From Chromohalobacter canadensis (GTDB taxonomy: Bacteria > Pseudomonadota > Gammaproteobacteria > Pseudomonadales > Halomonadaceae), in the NCBI RefSeq assembly GCF_029544075.1, contig NZ_JAJQJH010000004.1, positions 151,920-215,919 of the forward strand: 64,000 nucleotides of DNA. Direction: 5' to 3'. Position 1 is the first letter of the stretch; each line of letters begins with the position of its first letter. Below are positions 42,362 through 53,219 of the stretch, in pieces. The notes beneath the pieces are model-generated. The model made no database searches and was not told where the DNA came from. It saw only the letters and a list, made by a program, of their open reading frames with translations. Both the position numbers and the translations under genes were made by a program.

Positions 42362-42381
42362 TTGGAACCTGTATGGAACCT
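42362..42381 (+). repeat. Right pair of TGGAACCT repeats, probable integrase arm sites
   Basis: TTGGAACCT (42362-42370) and ATGGAACCT (42373-42381) are 11 bp apart, mirroring in order but not in orientation the pair at 33354-33373. They lie 66 bp inside the right att core. Confidence 0.65.
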
Positions 42382-42447
42382 AAACGAGCGACAACGAGAA
42401 ACGGCCACCGCGATGACTCGCTAAGTTGCCGTTTTATATGATTTTTT

Positions 42448-42523
42448 TGGTGCCGGTGAGTGGACTCGAACCACCGACCTACGCATTACGAGTGCGTTGC
42501 TCTTCCGACTGAGCTACACCGGC
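42448..42523 (-). tRNA. tRNA-Thr (anticodon CGT), intact, island attR
   Basis: Read on the minus strand, the gene starts GCCGGTGTAGCTCAG at 42523 and ends with CACCGGC, discriminator A and an encoded CCA at 42448-42450. The anticodon loop has CGT, reading the Thr codon ACG. Acceptor, D, anticodon and T arms are all complete. Its 3' 49 bp (42447-42495) are the att core shared with 33178-33226, so the element itself supplied this 3' end and restored the tRNA. Confidence 0.95.
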
Positions 42524-42612
42524 GATGGCGCATGATGATAGTCAGGATGGCATCGCTCGACAAGGCCCTGCCACTCACTCCACGCCCCCCACTCAATCCA
42601 CGAGGGCCGGTG

Positions 42613-42813
42613 CTAGTCAGGCAGGACCGGCATGGTCAGCAGCAGCCAGAGGTACATCGCAATCAGGGCCGCAACGACCGCCGCGATGGCCCAGGCCATG
42701 CGCTCTCGTGTCGCCTGGTCCCGCGCGACAAGATGCTTGAGCGCTATCCGTGCGCCCCACCAGACGCCTACCAGCACCAGCAATGGTATGCCCACGCCGA
42801 TCAGAAATGTCAT
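42613..42813 (-). CDS. Small hypothetical membrane protein
   Basis: A 66-residue protein with two membrane helices (about 3-21 and 41-60) joined by a charged loop (KHLVARDQATRERM). GGAGG lies just upstream of the ATG at 42811-42813, and the reading frame upstream of it has no protein-like character. No family is recognised. It lies just outside the island, between tRNA-Thr and icd. Confidence 0.7.
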   Translation of the reverse strand: MTFLIGVGIPLLVLVGVWWGARIALKHLVARDQATRERMAWAIAAVVAALIAMYLWLLLTMPVLPD

Positions 42814-42951
42814 ATCGCCTCCCTCTTTCCGGCCATGCCCGACTATCATGACGCAACGCCCGCGAGTCTCGCAGCGGTCGCCAGGCTCGACAAGCGCTTG
42901 CCTTCTGATCACAAGATTGTCGACAGTGTATATGCGCAACAAACACTGCAC

Positions 42952-42960
42952 TGGTATAAT
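42952..42960 (+). promoter_or_regulatory. Extended -10 promoter upstream of icd
   Basis: TGGTATAAT is a perfect extended -10 element (TGn-TATAAT). No good -35 is seen, as is usual for extended -10 promoters. Transcription from here would give icd a leader of about 200 nt. The 353 bp between 42814 and 43166 contain no credible gene. Confidence 0.55.
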
Positions 42961-42992
42961 CTGGCACGACCGCTGGGTCGCCGGCACCATGA

Positions 42993-45401
<2,409 letters not shown>

Positions 45402-45447
45402 ATGCTTTCCGCCGGGGCAAAATCGGCCCCGCACAGTAAAGGCGTCA

Positions 45448-45485
45448 AAACAGACCCATGCCCCGTGCATGGGTCTGTTTCTTTC
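45448..45485 (+). terminator. Strong terminator after icd
   Basis: A 13-bp perfect stem, 45448-45460 with 45468-45480 (AAACAGACCCATG and its complement), loop CCCCGTG, ends in TTT followed by CTTTC. Confidence 0.9.
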
Positions 45486-45533
45486 AGAGGCAGGAAAAGA
45501 GCAGGCAACCCCGGTTCACCACCTTCCAGACAG

Positions 45534-45561
45534 AAAAAAGCCCTCCGCCATGGAAGGGCTA
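45534..45561 (-). terminator. Minus-strand intrinsic terminator with no obvious gene upstream
   Basis: On the minus strand AGCCCT (45561-45556) pairs with AGGGCT (45544-45539) and is followed by a run of six T (45539-45534). No protein gene precedes it within 350 bp, so it may end a small RNA. Confidence 0.5.
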
Positions 45562-45931
45562 AAACGTCGTACGCAGTGTGAGCCACTACGTGATGGAATC
45601 GCGACGTCCTTGAAGCTTCCTCACCGTCCATGGCTCACGATTACAAAACATAACACATTAGATACGCATTGCTTACCTATATTCGATGTCTTTTGAGTAA
45701 GCCAATGCCGACACAATGAGTCAGCATTTGCGTCATTTCGTGAAAACTTGGTGGATAAAGCCCGAGTAAAATTGTCGGGTATTTAACCCAAATCAATCCA
45801 GCCGCCTGCTCTCTATGACACCGTAGGTTCCGTCGAGCAGGGATACGACTTCGATGCTTAAGTATCGCGCACAAGGATGTGTGGGAAGTCGCAAGGAGCT
45901 CGACAGGACAATGCAGTGACGCAACGTCCAC

Positions 45932-45949
45932 GCCCGGCTTCGGCCGGGC
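45932..45949 (+). terminator. TTCG-loop hairpin, possible terminator
   Basis: GCCCGGC (45932-45938) and GCCGGGC (45943-45949) enclose TTCG, an extra-stable tetraloop, followed by TTACTTGTGT. No gene directly upstream on the plus strand is identified. Confidence 0.45.
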
Positions 45950-46032
45950 TTACTTGTGTCTGGGCCCTGCCAACGCCTTTCTCTGCCGCAATGGTCTATT
46001 TTAGTCGGAGTGCCATCGTGCAAGGAGAAGGT

Positions 46033-46215
46033 ATGACACCACGCAAGACCGACTTCCCCCTCGATCAATGCCGCTGTCATCTGGAAACCGGCCCCATCGT
46101 ACTGGTGGGTTCGCAATGGCAGGCAGAACACAGCCTGATGGTAATGGGCTGGCACATGGATGCTCGGCTTCACACCGGAACATTCGAGCGCTATGGGCGA
46201 AATGTGGACACATAC
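46033..46215 (+). pseudogene. Truncated, frameshifted flavin-reductase-like remnant
   Basis: ATG 46033 follows AAGGAGAAGG and the first 42 residues (DFPLDQCRCHLETGPIVLV, then MVMGWHM) resemble the start of flavoredoxin/flavin-reductase domain proteins. Just after GWHM the family-like continuation MLGFTPE is found one base out of frame (from 46160), then similarity stops and a terminator follows. The normal protein is about 180-200 residues, so most of the gene is missing. The call rests on a short stretch of similarity. Confidence 0.45.
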
Positions 46216-46247
46216 AAAAAAACCGCCCTGAGAGGCGGTTTTTTTCA
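46216..46247. terminator. Bidirectional terminator left of the tRNA cluster
   Basis: A stem of AAAAAACCGCC and GGCGGTTTTTT around CTGAGA has an A-run on one side and a T-run on the other, so it works in both directions. On the minus strand it ends the tRNA-Phe/Gln/Thr transcript. Confidence 0.85.
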
Positions 46248-46283
46248 AGGCTAAAAAAGCCTTTAGAATCAGTCGCTAAGCTA

Positions 46284-46359
<76 letters not shown>

Positions 46360-46380
46360 ATAACACAAAGCCGTTAGCGA

Positions 46381-46455
46381 TGGCTGGGGTAGCAGGACTC
46401 GAACCTGCGAATGCCGATACCAAAAACCGGTGCCTTACCACTTGGCTATACCCCA
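46381..46455 (-). tRNA. tRNA-Gln (anticodon TTG)
   Basis: Minus-strand gene from TGGGGTATAGCCAAG (5' at 46455) to TACCCCA-G-CCA (46381). The anticodon TTG lies in the loop TTTTGGT and reads CAA. The weak U-A first pair of the acceptor is typical of bacterial tRNA-Gln. Confidence 0.95.
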
Positions 46456-46461
46456 GCAAAT

Positions 46462-46537
46462 TGGTGGCCAGAGACGGAATCGAACCGCCGACACGAGGAT
46501 TTTCAATCCACTGCTCTACCGACTGAGCTATCTGGCC
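46462..46537 (-). tRNA. tRNA-Phe (anticodon GAA)
   Basis: Minus-strand gene from GGCCAGATAGCTCAG (5' at 46537) to CTGGCC-A-CCA (46462). The anticodon GAA lies in TTGAAAA and reads TTC/TTT. It is the first gene of the cluster; only 6 bp separate it from tRNA-Gln. Confidence 0.95.
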
Positions 46538-46621
46538 CTTCCAACGGGGACGCATTAAACCGAATTCTTCGGTGCGGGTCAAGCCTTTTAATTCAAAAAG
46601 ATGCTGACCACCGAACCCGCT

Positions 46622-46894
46622 CTATTCGCTCGGGGGCACGTAGCCTTCGGCCTGGTCGGTATCCCGGTTGTCGAGGAAGCGCTCCATCTGTTCCATCAGA
46701 TAGGTACGCGCTTCGGGGTCCAGCAGGCTGAGGTGCTTTTCGTTGATCAAACGGGTCTGTAGCGCCTGCCACTCGTCCCAGGCTTGCTTGGAAACCGTCT
46801 GCTGGATCTCCTGCCCCTTTGCACCGGGTAGCGGCGGAAACGGCAGGGCCTCGAGCTCCTGTTGGTATTTACGGCAAAAGACAGTCTGACTCAT
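46622..46894 (-). CDS. yggX: Probable Fe(2+)-trafficking protein YggX
   Basis: A 90-residue protein of the YggX family that protects Fe-S enzymes from oxidative damage. It starts MSQTVFCRKYQQELEALPFP with the family Cys7, followed by GQEIQQTVSKQAWDEWQALQTRLINEKHL and a C-terminal RFLDNRD-EGYVPP. It directly follows mutY (42 bp), the same mutY-yggX pairing as in E. coli. GGAG precedes the ATG; an upstream in-frame ATG at 46927 is rejected. Confidence 0.95.
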   Translation of the reverse strand: MSQTVFCRKYQQELEALPFPPLPGAKGQEIQQTVSKQAWDEWQALQTRLINEKHLSLLDPEARTYLMEQMERFLDNRDTDQAEGYVPPSE

Positions 46895-46936
46895 GGCGCT
46901 TACTCCTAACGTATTGCGGTTCGTCATGACACAACA

Positions 46937-47998
46937 TCACGAAACATCTCGATTGAGTAGTGTCTTGACCGGCGCCGCCAATCCTACACTAGCGGGCGCC
47001 TTGGCGTCGTACCATAGCGTCCCTGCCTCGCCGACCTCGGAAGGCAGCTCGTCCAGGCGCACTGGCGAGGGTGTGATCTTCAAACGAAAATGGCTGAAGG
47101 TATGTGTGAACGCCTCGCCATCCGTCTCGCGCTTTGCGTGGGGGAAGCGCTGATCGAGCCAGATGCGTAGCGCTTGCTCGTCATCGAACTGAGGCAGGCT
47201 CCACAGGCCGCCCCACAGGCCGCTGGCCGGGCGCTGCTGGAGGAAGACGCGTCCCAGGGGGTCACGCAACACCAGCATCCGTGTGGCGCGCTCAGGCAGT
47301 GCTTTGCGCGGTTTGGATTCAGGGAAGCGCGTTTCTTCGCTACGCACATGCGCCACGCAGACATCCTCGAAGGGGCATAGTAGGCACGCTGGCTTGCTTC
47401 GCGTACAAAGCGTCGCCCCCAGATCCATCATCGCCTGGGTATAGTCGGCCAGGCGTTCTTCCGGCGTGTAACGCTCCGCCAACGCCCATAGCTCACGCTC
47501 CACGGCAGGACGGCCGGGCCAGCCTTCCACGGCGTGCAGACGGGTCAGCACACGCTTGACGTTGCCATCTAGGATCGGCGCGCGCCGGCCGGTGCTGATG
47601 CTGATGATCGCGCCAGCCGTGGAACGTCCGATGCCAGGCAGCGCGGCAAGCGCCTCGACGCTGTCCATCGGAAACTCGCCGCCATGTTCCTCGACCACCA
47701 CCTGGGCCGCCTTGTGCAGGTTACGGGCACGCGCGTAATACCCCAGCCCCGTCCAGAGGTGCAGCACCTCGTCTTGTGGCGCTCGCGCCAGGGCAGCGAC
47801 ATCGGGAAAGCGTTCCATGAAACGCTGATAGTAGGGAATCACCGTGGCGACCTGGGTCTGCTGCAGCATGATCTCCGACACCCAGATGCGGTAGGGCGTC
47901 TTGTTGAATTGCCAGGGCAGTGTCTTGCGACCGTGAACGTCGAACCATTCGAAGACCCGCCGACGAAAGGTGTCGGCGGTGAGCGGAATTTCTTGCAT
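46937..47998 (-). CDS. mutY: Adenine DNA glycosylase
   Basis: A 353-residue DNA repair enzyme that removes adenine opposite 8-oxoguanine. Catalytic Glu lies in [14 protein letters not shown], the helix-hairpin-helix in [12 protein letters not shown], and the catalytic Asp in [10 protein letters not shown]. Four Cys in [21 protein letters not shown] hold the [4Fe-4S] cluster. The C-terminal 120 residues are the NUDIX-like domain that recognises 8-oxoG. It is the first gene of a mutY-yggX operon. Confidence 0.97.
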   Translation of the reverse strand: MQEIPLTADTFRRRVFEWFDVHGRKTLPWQFNKTPYRIWVSEIMLQQTQVATVIPYYQRFMERFPDVAALARAPQDEVLHLWTGLGYYARARNLHKAAQVVVEEHGGEFPMDSVEALAALPGIGRSTAGAIISISTGRRAPILDGNVKRVLTRLHAVEGWPGRPAVERELWALAERYTPEERLADYTQAMMDLGATLCTRSKPACLLCPFEDVCVAHVRSEETRFPESKPRKALPERATRMLVLRDPLGRVFLQQRPASGLWGGLWSLPQFDDEQALRIWLDQRFPHAKRETDGEAFTHTFSHFRLKITPSPVRLDELPSEVGEAGTLWYDAKAPASVGLAAPVKTLLNRDVS

Positions 47999-48063
47999 GC
48001 GCGTTATCGTCCAGCCGGCGGCGACGCCGTCAGATCATGGGGATGAGTGGTCATGGACATGCT

Positions 48064-48090
48064 AAAAAAAGCGCCGACAGATGTCGGCGC
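48064..48090 (-). terminator. Terminator downstream of the asmA-like gene
   Basis: GCGCCGACA (48071-48079) pairs with TGTCGGCGC (48082-48090); on the minus strand the hairpin is followed by seven T (48070-48064). It ends the minus-strand transcript. Confidence 0.9.
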
Positions 48091-48112
48091 AGGGACTGGC
48101 TTTGGGCTTTGC

Positions 48113-50482
48113 TCACTTGAATAGACCACGCAACTTGTCTCCAAGTTCCTTGGCGGAGCCTTCTCCCAACGTTTCGTCGATCTTGCGCGCGGTGTCGCTA
48201 TCGAGCTCGTCTTCCAGCGCTTCCCCTAGCTTTTCGCCGGCTTCGCGCTTGGCCTTGTCTTTGGCCAGCTCTCCCAGCGTGTCCTGGAAGGCCTCGCGAT
48301 CGAAGCGACACCATTCACCCGGCTCTCCGCCGAGTTGCCCTTCACAATGCACTGGCAGGCTTACCTGCTGCAGACGCGAGGTCACCCGACAGGCACTCTG
48401 ATCGGCAGTATCGATGAAGCGCGCCTTGAGATCGTAATCGAAACGCTCAGTAGGAATATTGAACATGCCCGCACCGGTCATCTCGATGCCTGGAATGCGC
48501 ACCTCGAGATCGTCGTTGCGAGCCACGCCATCGGTGATATCAAAGCTCGCCGACAGCGTGTCGAAGGGCGTGTCATCGCTCCATTCGCGATCCGACTGCT
48601 CGCCATCCAGAATCGCGGCGGCGGTACATAGTTGGCGCGAGACATTGACGTCGAGCATCGCGCCATCGTCGATGCGTAGCGAGGCCGTACCGTTGAGATG
48701 ACGCTTGAGCGATTCGAGCTGATTGGTCTGCGAGGTGACATCGCTTTCCAGGTTGAGCCGGCCACGCAAGGGCGATTCCGCGTCGTTGATATCTTTATAC
48801 AGCGGTGCGACCTGCACACCGGAGAGCGACTGAGTCATGGCCAGGCGCAGAGGTGATTGACGGAGATCCAAGCTACCCTGGGCGTTGAGCGTGCCATCGT
48901 AGAGCTTGGCCGACAGGGACTCCAGACGCTGACGCCCGTCATCCCCCTTTACGCGCAGCGCTACGTCCTGGAGCGTCATGCCCTTGAGGATCACCGTGTC
49001 CACATTCAGCTTGCCATCCAACGTCAAGTTGGAGAGCCACTCGGTAGGTAGCAAGCCAGCACTCTCGGCGGCGGCATATGCCGACGAGACGCCCAGCGTT
49101 TCGACGACACTCGCCGTACTTTCGTCATCGCCATCGCCCGCTTCCTTGCCATTCTTCTCCGCGGGCGGCAGGTAGGCATCCAGATCGAGACGTTCGCCCT
49201 GGAGATCGAAGCTCAACCACTGGCCATCGAAACCGGCGCCCAATTCCCCGGTCAGCGTTTCACCATCGAGCAACAGGCTGAGGTTCGAGAAATTGATGCG
49301 CTGGAGATCGCCATGCACGGGGCTGGTCATGGCCAGTTCGCTTAGCGCCTTGTCGTCGCCGGTCTCGGGCAGGGCGTCGAAACGCTTGAGCCAATCTCGC
49401 AGCGACAGCGGTGCCAGTTTGAGCTGTCCGGTGTACTGGGGTGTCCCGAGCAGTTCGGTAAAGCTCAGTGTCCCCGTCACATTCAGATCGTCATCGCCGC
49501 TCAAGGCGATGTCACGCAACTGGGCGGTTTGGGCATCGAGATCGGCTTCGCCATCGAAGCCAAGACTCAACCCGAGTGGCTTGCCCTTCACGGCGGGATG
49601 GTGAAGACGTGTGTCGAGCTTGGCGTCATCGAGACGGTAGTGCTGCGCTTGGGTCTCGGCCAGCAGGTGACCGACTTGCAGATTGATGCCCTGTGCCTGA
49701 TCGGAAAGTGCCGGCCACTGCGTGCTGGTTTCCAGCGTCACGTTGTTGAGTTCATAGCGTCCATCGCGCAGTCCCAGGCGTACACGGCTCTTGAACTTCA
49801 CCTCACTGGTCAGTTCAGGCGCCTTGCTGTCGAGATCGAACGCCATCTGCAGTGGAAAGGCCGCGTCGGGATTGACGTTGCTGCCATCCAGGCTGAGATT
49901 GGAGAGCGTCAGATCCAGATCGCGCTGAGCATCCTGATAATGCACGCGACTGTCGCGCACTTGGACACTCGCGATATCCAGCGCCACGGGCAAGCTATCG
50001 GGGTTCTGATTCAGCCCCGGCCCTGCCGATGCCGGTGCCAAGGCTTCCTCGGCCTGGTCACCACCGCGCTCCATGCGATCGAGCAGAACTTCCCAATTGC
50101 CGCGACCTTCGGCGTTGCGCTCGAGATTGAGGCGCATGCCATCCAACGTCAGCCCTTCCACGGCCACCTCGCCGGAGAGCAGCGGCGCGAACGCCACACT
50201 GACCTCAGCACGGTCGAACGCCGCGAAGGCCGAGTCATCGTGTGACTGCTCGGGCAGCCAAGCCTCGGCCTGCTCGACGCTGAAGCCCAGACGTGGATAG
50301 AAGGACCAGGACAAGGGGCCGTCCAAGTTAAGCTCCAGCCCACTTTGATCGCGCACCGCCTCGACAAGCCGGGGCTTGAGGTCGTTGGGATCGAAGAACG
50401 TGGTGATGTAAACCACGGCGCCGACCACGATCAAGGCCAACACCCCGACCACCGCCAGCAATGCTCTCAGCAGCGCTCTCAT
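48113..50482 (-). CDS. AsmA family inner-membrane-anchored protein
   Basis: A 789-residue AsmA-type protein: an N-terminal membrane anchor (ALLAVVGVLALIVVGAVVYI is the helix region) followed by a large periplasmic repeating beta-groove domain. The opening FFDPNDLKPRLVEAVRDQSG is the AsmA signature. The C-terminal end is a charged helical tail (GEKLGEALEDELDSDTARKI). AsmA-family proteins are thought to bridge the periplasm for phospholipid transport and to affect outer-membrane assembly. Its ATG overlaps the stop of the upstream GNAT gene by 4 bp. Confidence 0.92.
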   Translation of the reverse strand: MRALLRALLAVVGVLALIVVGAVVYITTFFDPNDLKPRLVEAVRDQSGLELNLDGPLSWSFYPRLGFSVEQAEAWLPEQSHDDSAFAAFDRAEVSVAFAPLLSGEVAVEGLTLDGMRLNLERNAEGRGNWEVLLDRMERGGDQAEEALAPASAGPGLNQNPDSLPVALDIASVQVRDSRVHYQDAQRDLDLTLSNLSLDGSNVNPDAAFPLQMAFDLDSKAPELTSEVKFKSRVRLGLRDGRYELNNVTLETSTQWPALSDQAQGINLQVGHLLAETQAQHYRLDDAKLDTRLHHPAVKGKPLGLSLGFDGEADLDAQTAQLRDIALSGDDDLNVTGTLSFTELLGTPQYTGQLKLAPLSLRDWLKRFDALPETGDDKALSELAMTSPVHGDLQRINFSNLSLLLDGETLTGELGAGFDGQWLSFDLQGERLDLDAYLPPAEKNGKEAGDGDDESTASVVETLGVSSAYAAAESAGLLPTEWLSNLTLDGKLNVDTVILKGMTLQDVALRVKGDDGRQRLESLSAKLYDGTLNAQGSLDLRQSPLRLAMTQSLSGVQVAPLYKDINDAESPLRGRLNLESDVTSQTNQLESLKRHLNGTASLRIDDGAMLDVNVSRQLCTAAAILDGEQSDREWSDDTPFDTLSASFDITDGVARNDDLEVRIPGIEMTGAGMFNIPTERFDYDLKARFIDTADQSACRVTSRLQQVSLPVHCEGQLGGEPGEWCRFDREAFQDTLGELAKDKAKREAGEKLGEALEDELDSDTARKIDETLGEGSAKELGDKLRGLFK

Positions 50483-50934
50483 TGGCGCCCTCCCTGTGAC
50501 GCTAATGGATGAAATTCATAGTACGTTCCGTCGGCGGCGGGATGATAGCCAAGCCGGGCCAACAACAGTTGATCCCCCATCATCAGCACTGTGGTGGGAA
50601 CGCGCGGCGTACAGGCTTCGCCTTGCGCGCGTTCGGCAATCAGCATCAATAACCGTGAGCCGACTCCGCGGTGACGGGTTTCGGCACGTACGCAGAAATG
50701 TGACAACCACCATACGCGAGTTTCGCGACGCACGGCGACCGCTCCCAGTCGGCGCGCGTTAAATAACGCGCAGCAGAACACACCACCCTGGGAGAAGTGA
50801 TCGTCGATGAAGCGCTCGACGGGCGCAGGCAGACGCTCGACGGGGGCATCGCGGTAGATGCGCGCGAGATCCTGCGCCACTTGGGCATCCTTTTCCCATT
50901 TGGCGTGATCGATTTCCTGCAAGGTCACCGGCAT
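50479..50934 (-). CDS. GNAT-fold protein, PanZ/PanM-like
   Basis: A 151-residue GNAT-family protein. The acetyl-CoA-binding motif is RHRGVGSRLLMLIAERA. The opening DLARIYRDAP and the VWWLSHFCVRAETRHRGVG arrangement resemble PanZ-family acetyl-CoA sensors, which trigger self-cleavage of aspartate decarboxylase PanD in pantothenate synthesis. An ordinary N-acetyltransferase is the alternative. Translationally coupled to the AsmA gene, with no pan genes nearby. Confidence 0.7.
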   Translation of the reverse strand: MPVTLQEIDHAKWEKDAQVAQDLARIYRDAPVERLPAPVERFIDDHFSQGGVFCCALFNARRLGAVAVRRETRVWWLSHFCVRAETRHRGVGSRLLMLIAERAQGEACTPRVPTTVLMMGDQLLLARLGYHPAADGTYYEFHPLASQGGRQ

Positions 50935-51051
50935 GCCTGCTCTCCTTGGACGATCTCCCTGGCCTTGTTACGGGCTCTTGAGCATGGGTGGAGGGACGCG
51001 GGAATCGCCCCTGAACTCCCGGCATTGTAGCGGATGGCCGGGACGATTCTC

Positions 51052-51057
51052 TATAAT
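51052..51057 (+). promoter_or_regulatory. Probable -10 element of the his operon
   Basis: A perfect TATAAT lies 84 bp upstream of the hisB start. No strong -35 at ideal spacing is visible, so the call is moderate. It would drive hisB-hisH-hisA-hisF. Confidence 0.45.
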
Positions 51058-51140
51058 GACCGTTCCATGGCGCCGCGAGCCTTGCGCATCCACGCCTTCA
51101 TCGCGCGCCCCGTTCACGTCCGAAGTGCTGGAGATCCCCT

Positions 51141-51734
51141 ATGGCCGAGCGCGTCGCCACCGTGTCCCGCGACACCCACGAGACCCAGATCCAGGTGCGT
51201 ATCAACCTCGACGGCGAGGGCCATTTCCAATCCGAAACGGGCGTCGCATTCCTCGATCATATGCTCGATCAGGTGGCGCGCCACGGCTTGATCGACCTGG
51301 AGATCAATGCTCAAGGCGATTTGCACATCGACGATCACCATACCGTCGAGGATCTAGGCATCACCCTAGGGCAGGCCTTCGCCCAGGCCATCGGCGACAA
51401 GCGCGGTATCCGGCGTTATGGCCATGCCTACGTGCCGCTTGACGAGGCTCTCTCCCGCGTCGTGGTAGACTTCTCGGGTCGCCCAGGCCTGAGCATGGAT
51501 GTCGAATTCACACGCGCGAACATCGGCCGATTCGACACGCAGCTGTTCTGGGAGTTCTTTCAGGGCTTCGTCAATCACGCCCAAGTAACGCTGCACATCG
51601 ACAATCTCAAAGGCTTCAACGCCCACCATCAGGCGGAAACCATCTTCAAGGCTTTTGGCCGCGCACTGCGCATGGCGGTGGAACCCGATCCTCGCATGAC
51701 CGGGCGGATGCCCTCCACCAAAGGCAGCCTGTGA
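51141..51734 (+). CDS. hisB: Imidazoleglycerol-phosphate dehydratase
   Basis: A 197-residue monofunctional IGPD (no phosphatase domain), step six of histidine synthesis. The Mn-binding motifs are [24 protein letters not shown] and [17 protein letters not shown]. The C-terminus PSTKGSL is typical. GGAGA precedes the ATG. First gene of a compact hisB-hisH-hisA-hisF operon. Confidence 0.97.
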   Translation: MAERVATVSRDTHETQIQVRINLDGEGHFQSETGVAFLDHMLDQVARHGLIDLEINAQGDLHIDDHHTVEDLGITLGQAFAQAIGDKRGIRRYGHAYVPLDEALSRVVVDFSGRPGLSMDVEFTRANIGRFDTQLFWEFFQGFVNHAQVTLHIDNLKGFNAHHQAETIFKAFGRALRMAVEPDPRMTGRMPSTKGSL

Positions 51735-51762
51735 GGCTCTCACGACGCGCTAAGGAGCGAGC

Positions 51763-52404
51763 ATGACGATTGCGGTCATCGATTACGGTATGGGTAACCT
51801 TCACTCCGTCGCCAAGGCGCTGGAGCACGTCACGCATGAAAACGTGGTCATCACTGACGATTCGCGCAGCATTCGTGGTGCCAGCCGCCTGGTGCTGCCC
51901 GGCCAGGGCGCGATTCGTGACTGTATGGGCGAATTGCAGCGCAACGAGCTGCAGGGCCTGGTGCAGGAAGTACTGCGTGCCCAGGCCAAGCCGTTACTCG
52001 GCATCTGTGTCGGCCAACAGATGCTGATGGAAGAAAGCGAGGAAAACGGCGGCGTGGCGTGCCTGGGCCATCTGCCAGGGCGCGTGCGTCACTTCGGGCG
52101 TGATCTACGCGACGCCCAGAACCAACGCCTGAAAGTGCCCCACATGGGTTGGAACCGAGTTACGCAGCACCACACGCACCCGCTCTGGGCGGGCATCGAG
52201 GACGATGCACGCTTTTATTTCGTGCACAGCTACTACGTCGAGGCACAAGAAGACAGCGACATCTTCGGCACCACCGAATATGGCGGGCATACCGCGCATG
52301 TCGCCACCGGCCGCGGCCCGGTCTTCGCCGTGCAGTTCCACCCTGAGAAAAGCGCACGCGATGGGTTACGCTTGCTCGAAAATTTCGTCACCTGGACACC
52401 CTAA
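51763..52404 (+). CDS. hisH: Imidazole glycerol phosphate synthase, glutaminase subunit
   Basis: A 213-residue class-I glutamine amidotransferase. The nucleophile is Cys82 in LLGICVGQQM; the His/Glu dyad is in FHPEKSA near the C-terminus. IDYGMGNLHSVAKALE at the start is the HisH signature. It hydrolyses glutamine and passes ammonia to HisF. It starts 28 bp after hisB. Confidence 0.97.
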   Translation: MTIAVIDYGMGNLHSVAKALEHVTHENVVITDDSRSIRGASRLVLPGQGAIRDCMGELQRNELQGLVQEVLRAQAKPLLGICVGQQMLMEESEENGGVACLGHLPGRVRHFGRDLRDAQNQRLKVPHMGWNRVTQHHTHPLWAGIEDDARFYFVHSYYVEAQEDSDIFGTTEYGGHTAHVATGRGPVFAVQFHPEKSARDGLRLLENFVTWTP

Positions 52405-52467
52405 GCGTTCAGGCCGGACATGCCGCCCTTCGACGGCGGCACCACACGTATACCGAGAGGACACGTC

Positions 52468-53217
52468 ATGCTGGTGATTCCCGCCATCGATCTCAAGGAC
52501 GGCCAGTGCGTCCGCCTCAAGCAGGGGCGTATGGACGACTCGACCACCTACGGTGACGATCCGGTGGCCATGGCCGCGCGCTGGGTCGAGACCGGGGCCC
52601 GCCGTTTGCATCTGGTGGATCTCAACGGTGCCTTCGAAGGCCAGCCAGTGAACGCCGAGGCGGTGACCGCCATCGCCCGCGCCTACCCCGAGCTGCCAAT
52701 CCAGATCGGAGGGGGCATTCGTACCGCCGCGACCATCGAGGCGTATCTTGAGGCCGGCGTGTCTTACGTCATCATCGGCACCCAAGCCGTCAAAGACCCG
52801 GCTTTCGTCACCGAGATGTGCCGCGCCTTTCCGGGCCGCGTAATCGTGGGGCTCGACGCCCGCGACGGTTATGTCGCCACCGATGGCTGGGCTGAGGTCT
52901 CGACGCTCAAGGCCGTGGATCTGGCCAAGCGCTTCGCCGACGATGGCGTGACCTCGATCGTGTACACGGATATCGCCCGCGACGGCATGATGCAGGGCGT
53001 CAATATCGCGGCCACCGCCGAACTGGCACGCGAGGGCGGCCTCCCGGTGATCGCCTCCGGCGGCGTCACCCATCTGGGCGACATCGAGGAACTGCTCGAG
53101 GTAGAGCACGAAGGCATCCTCGGCGCCATCACCGGACGTGCCATCTACGAAGGCAAGCTCGACGTCGCCGAGGCCCAACGCCTGTGCGACGCCGCGCCAG
53201 CCACACGGAGAAGCTGA
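52468..53217 (+). CDS. hisA: Phosphoribosylformimino-AICAR ribotide isomerase
   Basis: A 249-residue TIM-barrel enzyme that opens the ribose ring of ProFAR. The N-terminal catalytic Asp is in [17 protein letters not shown] and the second Asp in [21 protein letters not shown] precedes ATG 52468; the longer frame from 52420 has no family similarity. It lies in the standard place between hisH and hisF. Confidence 0.97.
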   Translation: MLVIPAIDLKDGQCVRLKQGRMDDSTTYGDDPVAMAARWVETGARRLHLVDLNGAFEGQPVNAEAVTAIARAYPELPIQIGGGIRTAATIEAYLEAGVSYVIIGTQAVKDPAFVTEMCRAFPGRVIVGLDARDGYVATDGWAEVSTLKAVDLAKRFADDGVTSIVYTDIARDGMMQGVNIAATAELAREGGLPVIASGGVTHLGDIEELLEVEHEGILGAITGRAIYEGKLDVAEAQRLCDAAPATRRS

Positions 53218-53219
53218 TC

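Larger units (their letters stand above)
33227..42446. mobile_element. Integrative genomic island in tRNA-Thr(CGT), about 9.3 kb, P4/satellite-like
   Basis: The element lies between two identical 49-bp tRNA copies. It encodes a P4-type tyrosine integrase at the left end, an AlpA-like regulator, an Ash-family ORF, small overlapping ORFs, a Toprim primase-like protein, a DUF3987 protein and two further proteins, nearly all on the plus strand with 4-bp overlaps. No capsid, portal, terminase, conjugation or rRNA genes are seen, so it resembles a phage satellite or a minimal replicating island. Non-coding ends carry integrase-arm-like repeats and iterons. Boundaries are exact; classification is inference. 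Confidence 0.88.
41709..42447. other. Non-coding right flank of the island (iterons, terminator, arm sites)
   Basis: No convincing gene is found in these 739 bases. They hold a terminator at 41774-41800, three triple ATCCGCA modules, a single inverted TGCGGAT at 42023-42029, a CCCCC/GGGGG hairpin at 41866-41880, an AT-rich segment near 42057-42100, and the right pair of TGGAACCT arm repeats. A replication origin or regulatory region is a reasonable reading. Confidence 0.7.
45481..46032. other. Gene-poor region between icd and the tRNA cluster
   Basis: No convincing protein gene is seen in these 550 bases. They contain a minus-strand terminator-like hairpin near 45534-45561, a UUCG-type hairpin at 45932-45949, and otherwise sequence of mixed, partly AT-rich composition that looks like decayed DNA. 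It is continuous with the truncated flavin-reductase remnant. Confidence 0.6.

Noticed and set aside
45677..45931. Minus-strand 84-codon frame in the region right of icd
   Set aside because: No ribosome-binding site, no family similarity, and odd composition; judged non-coding.
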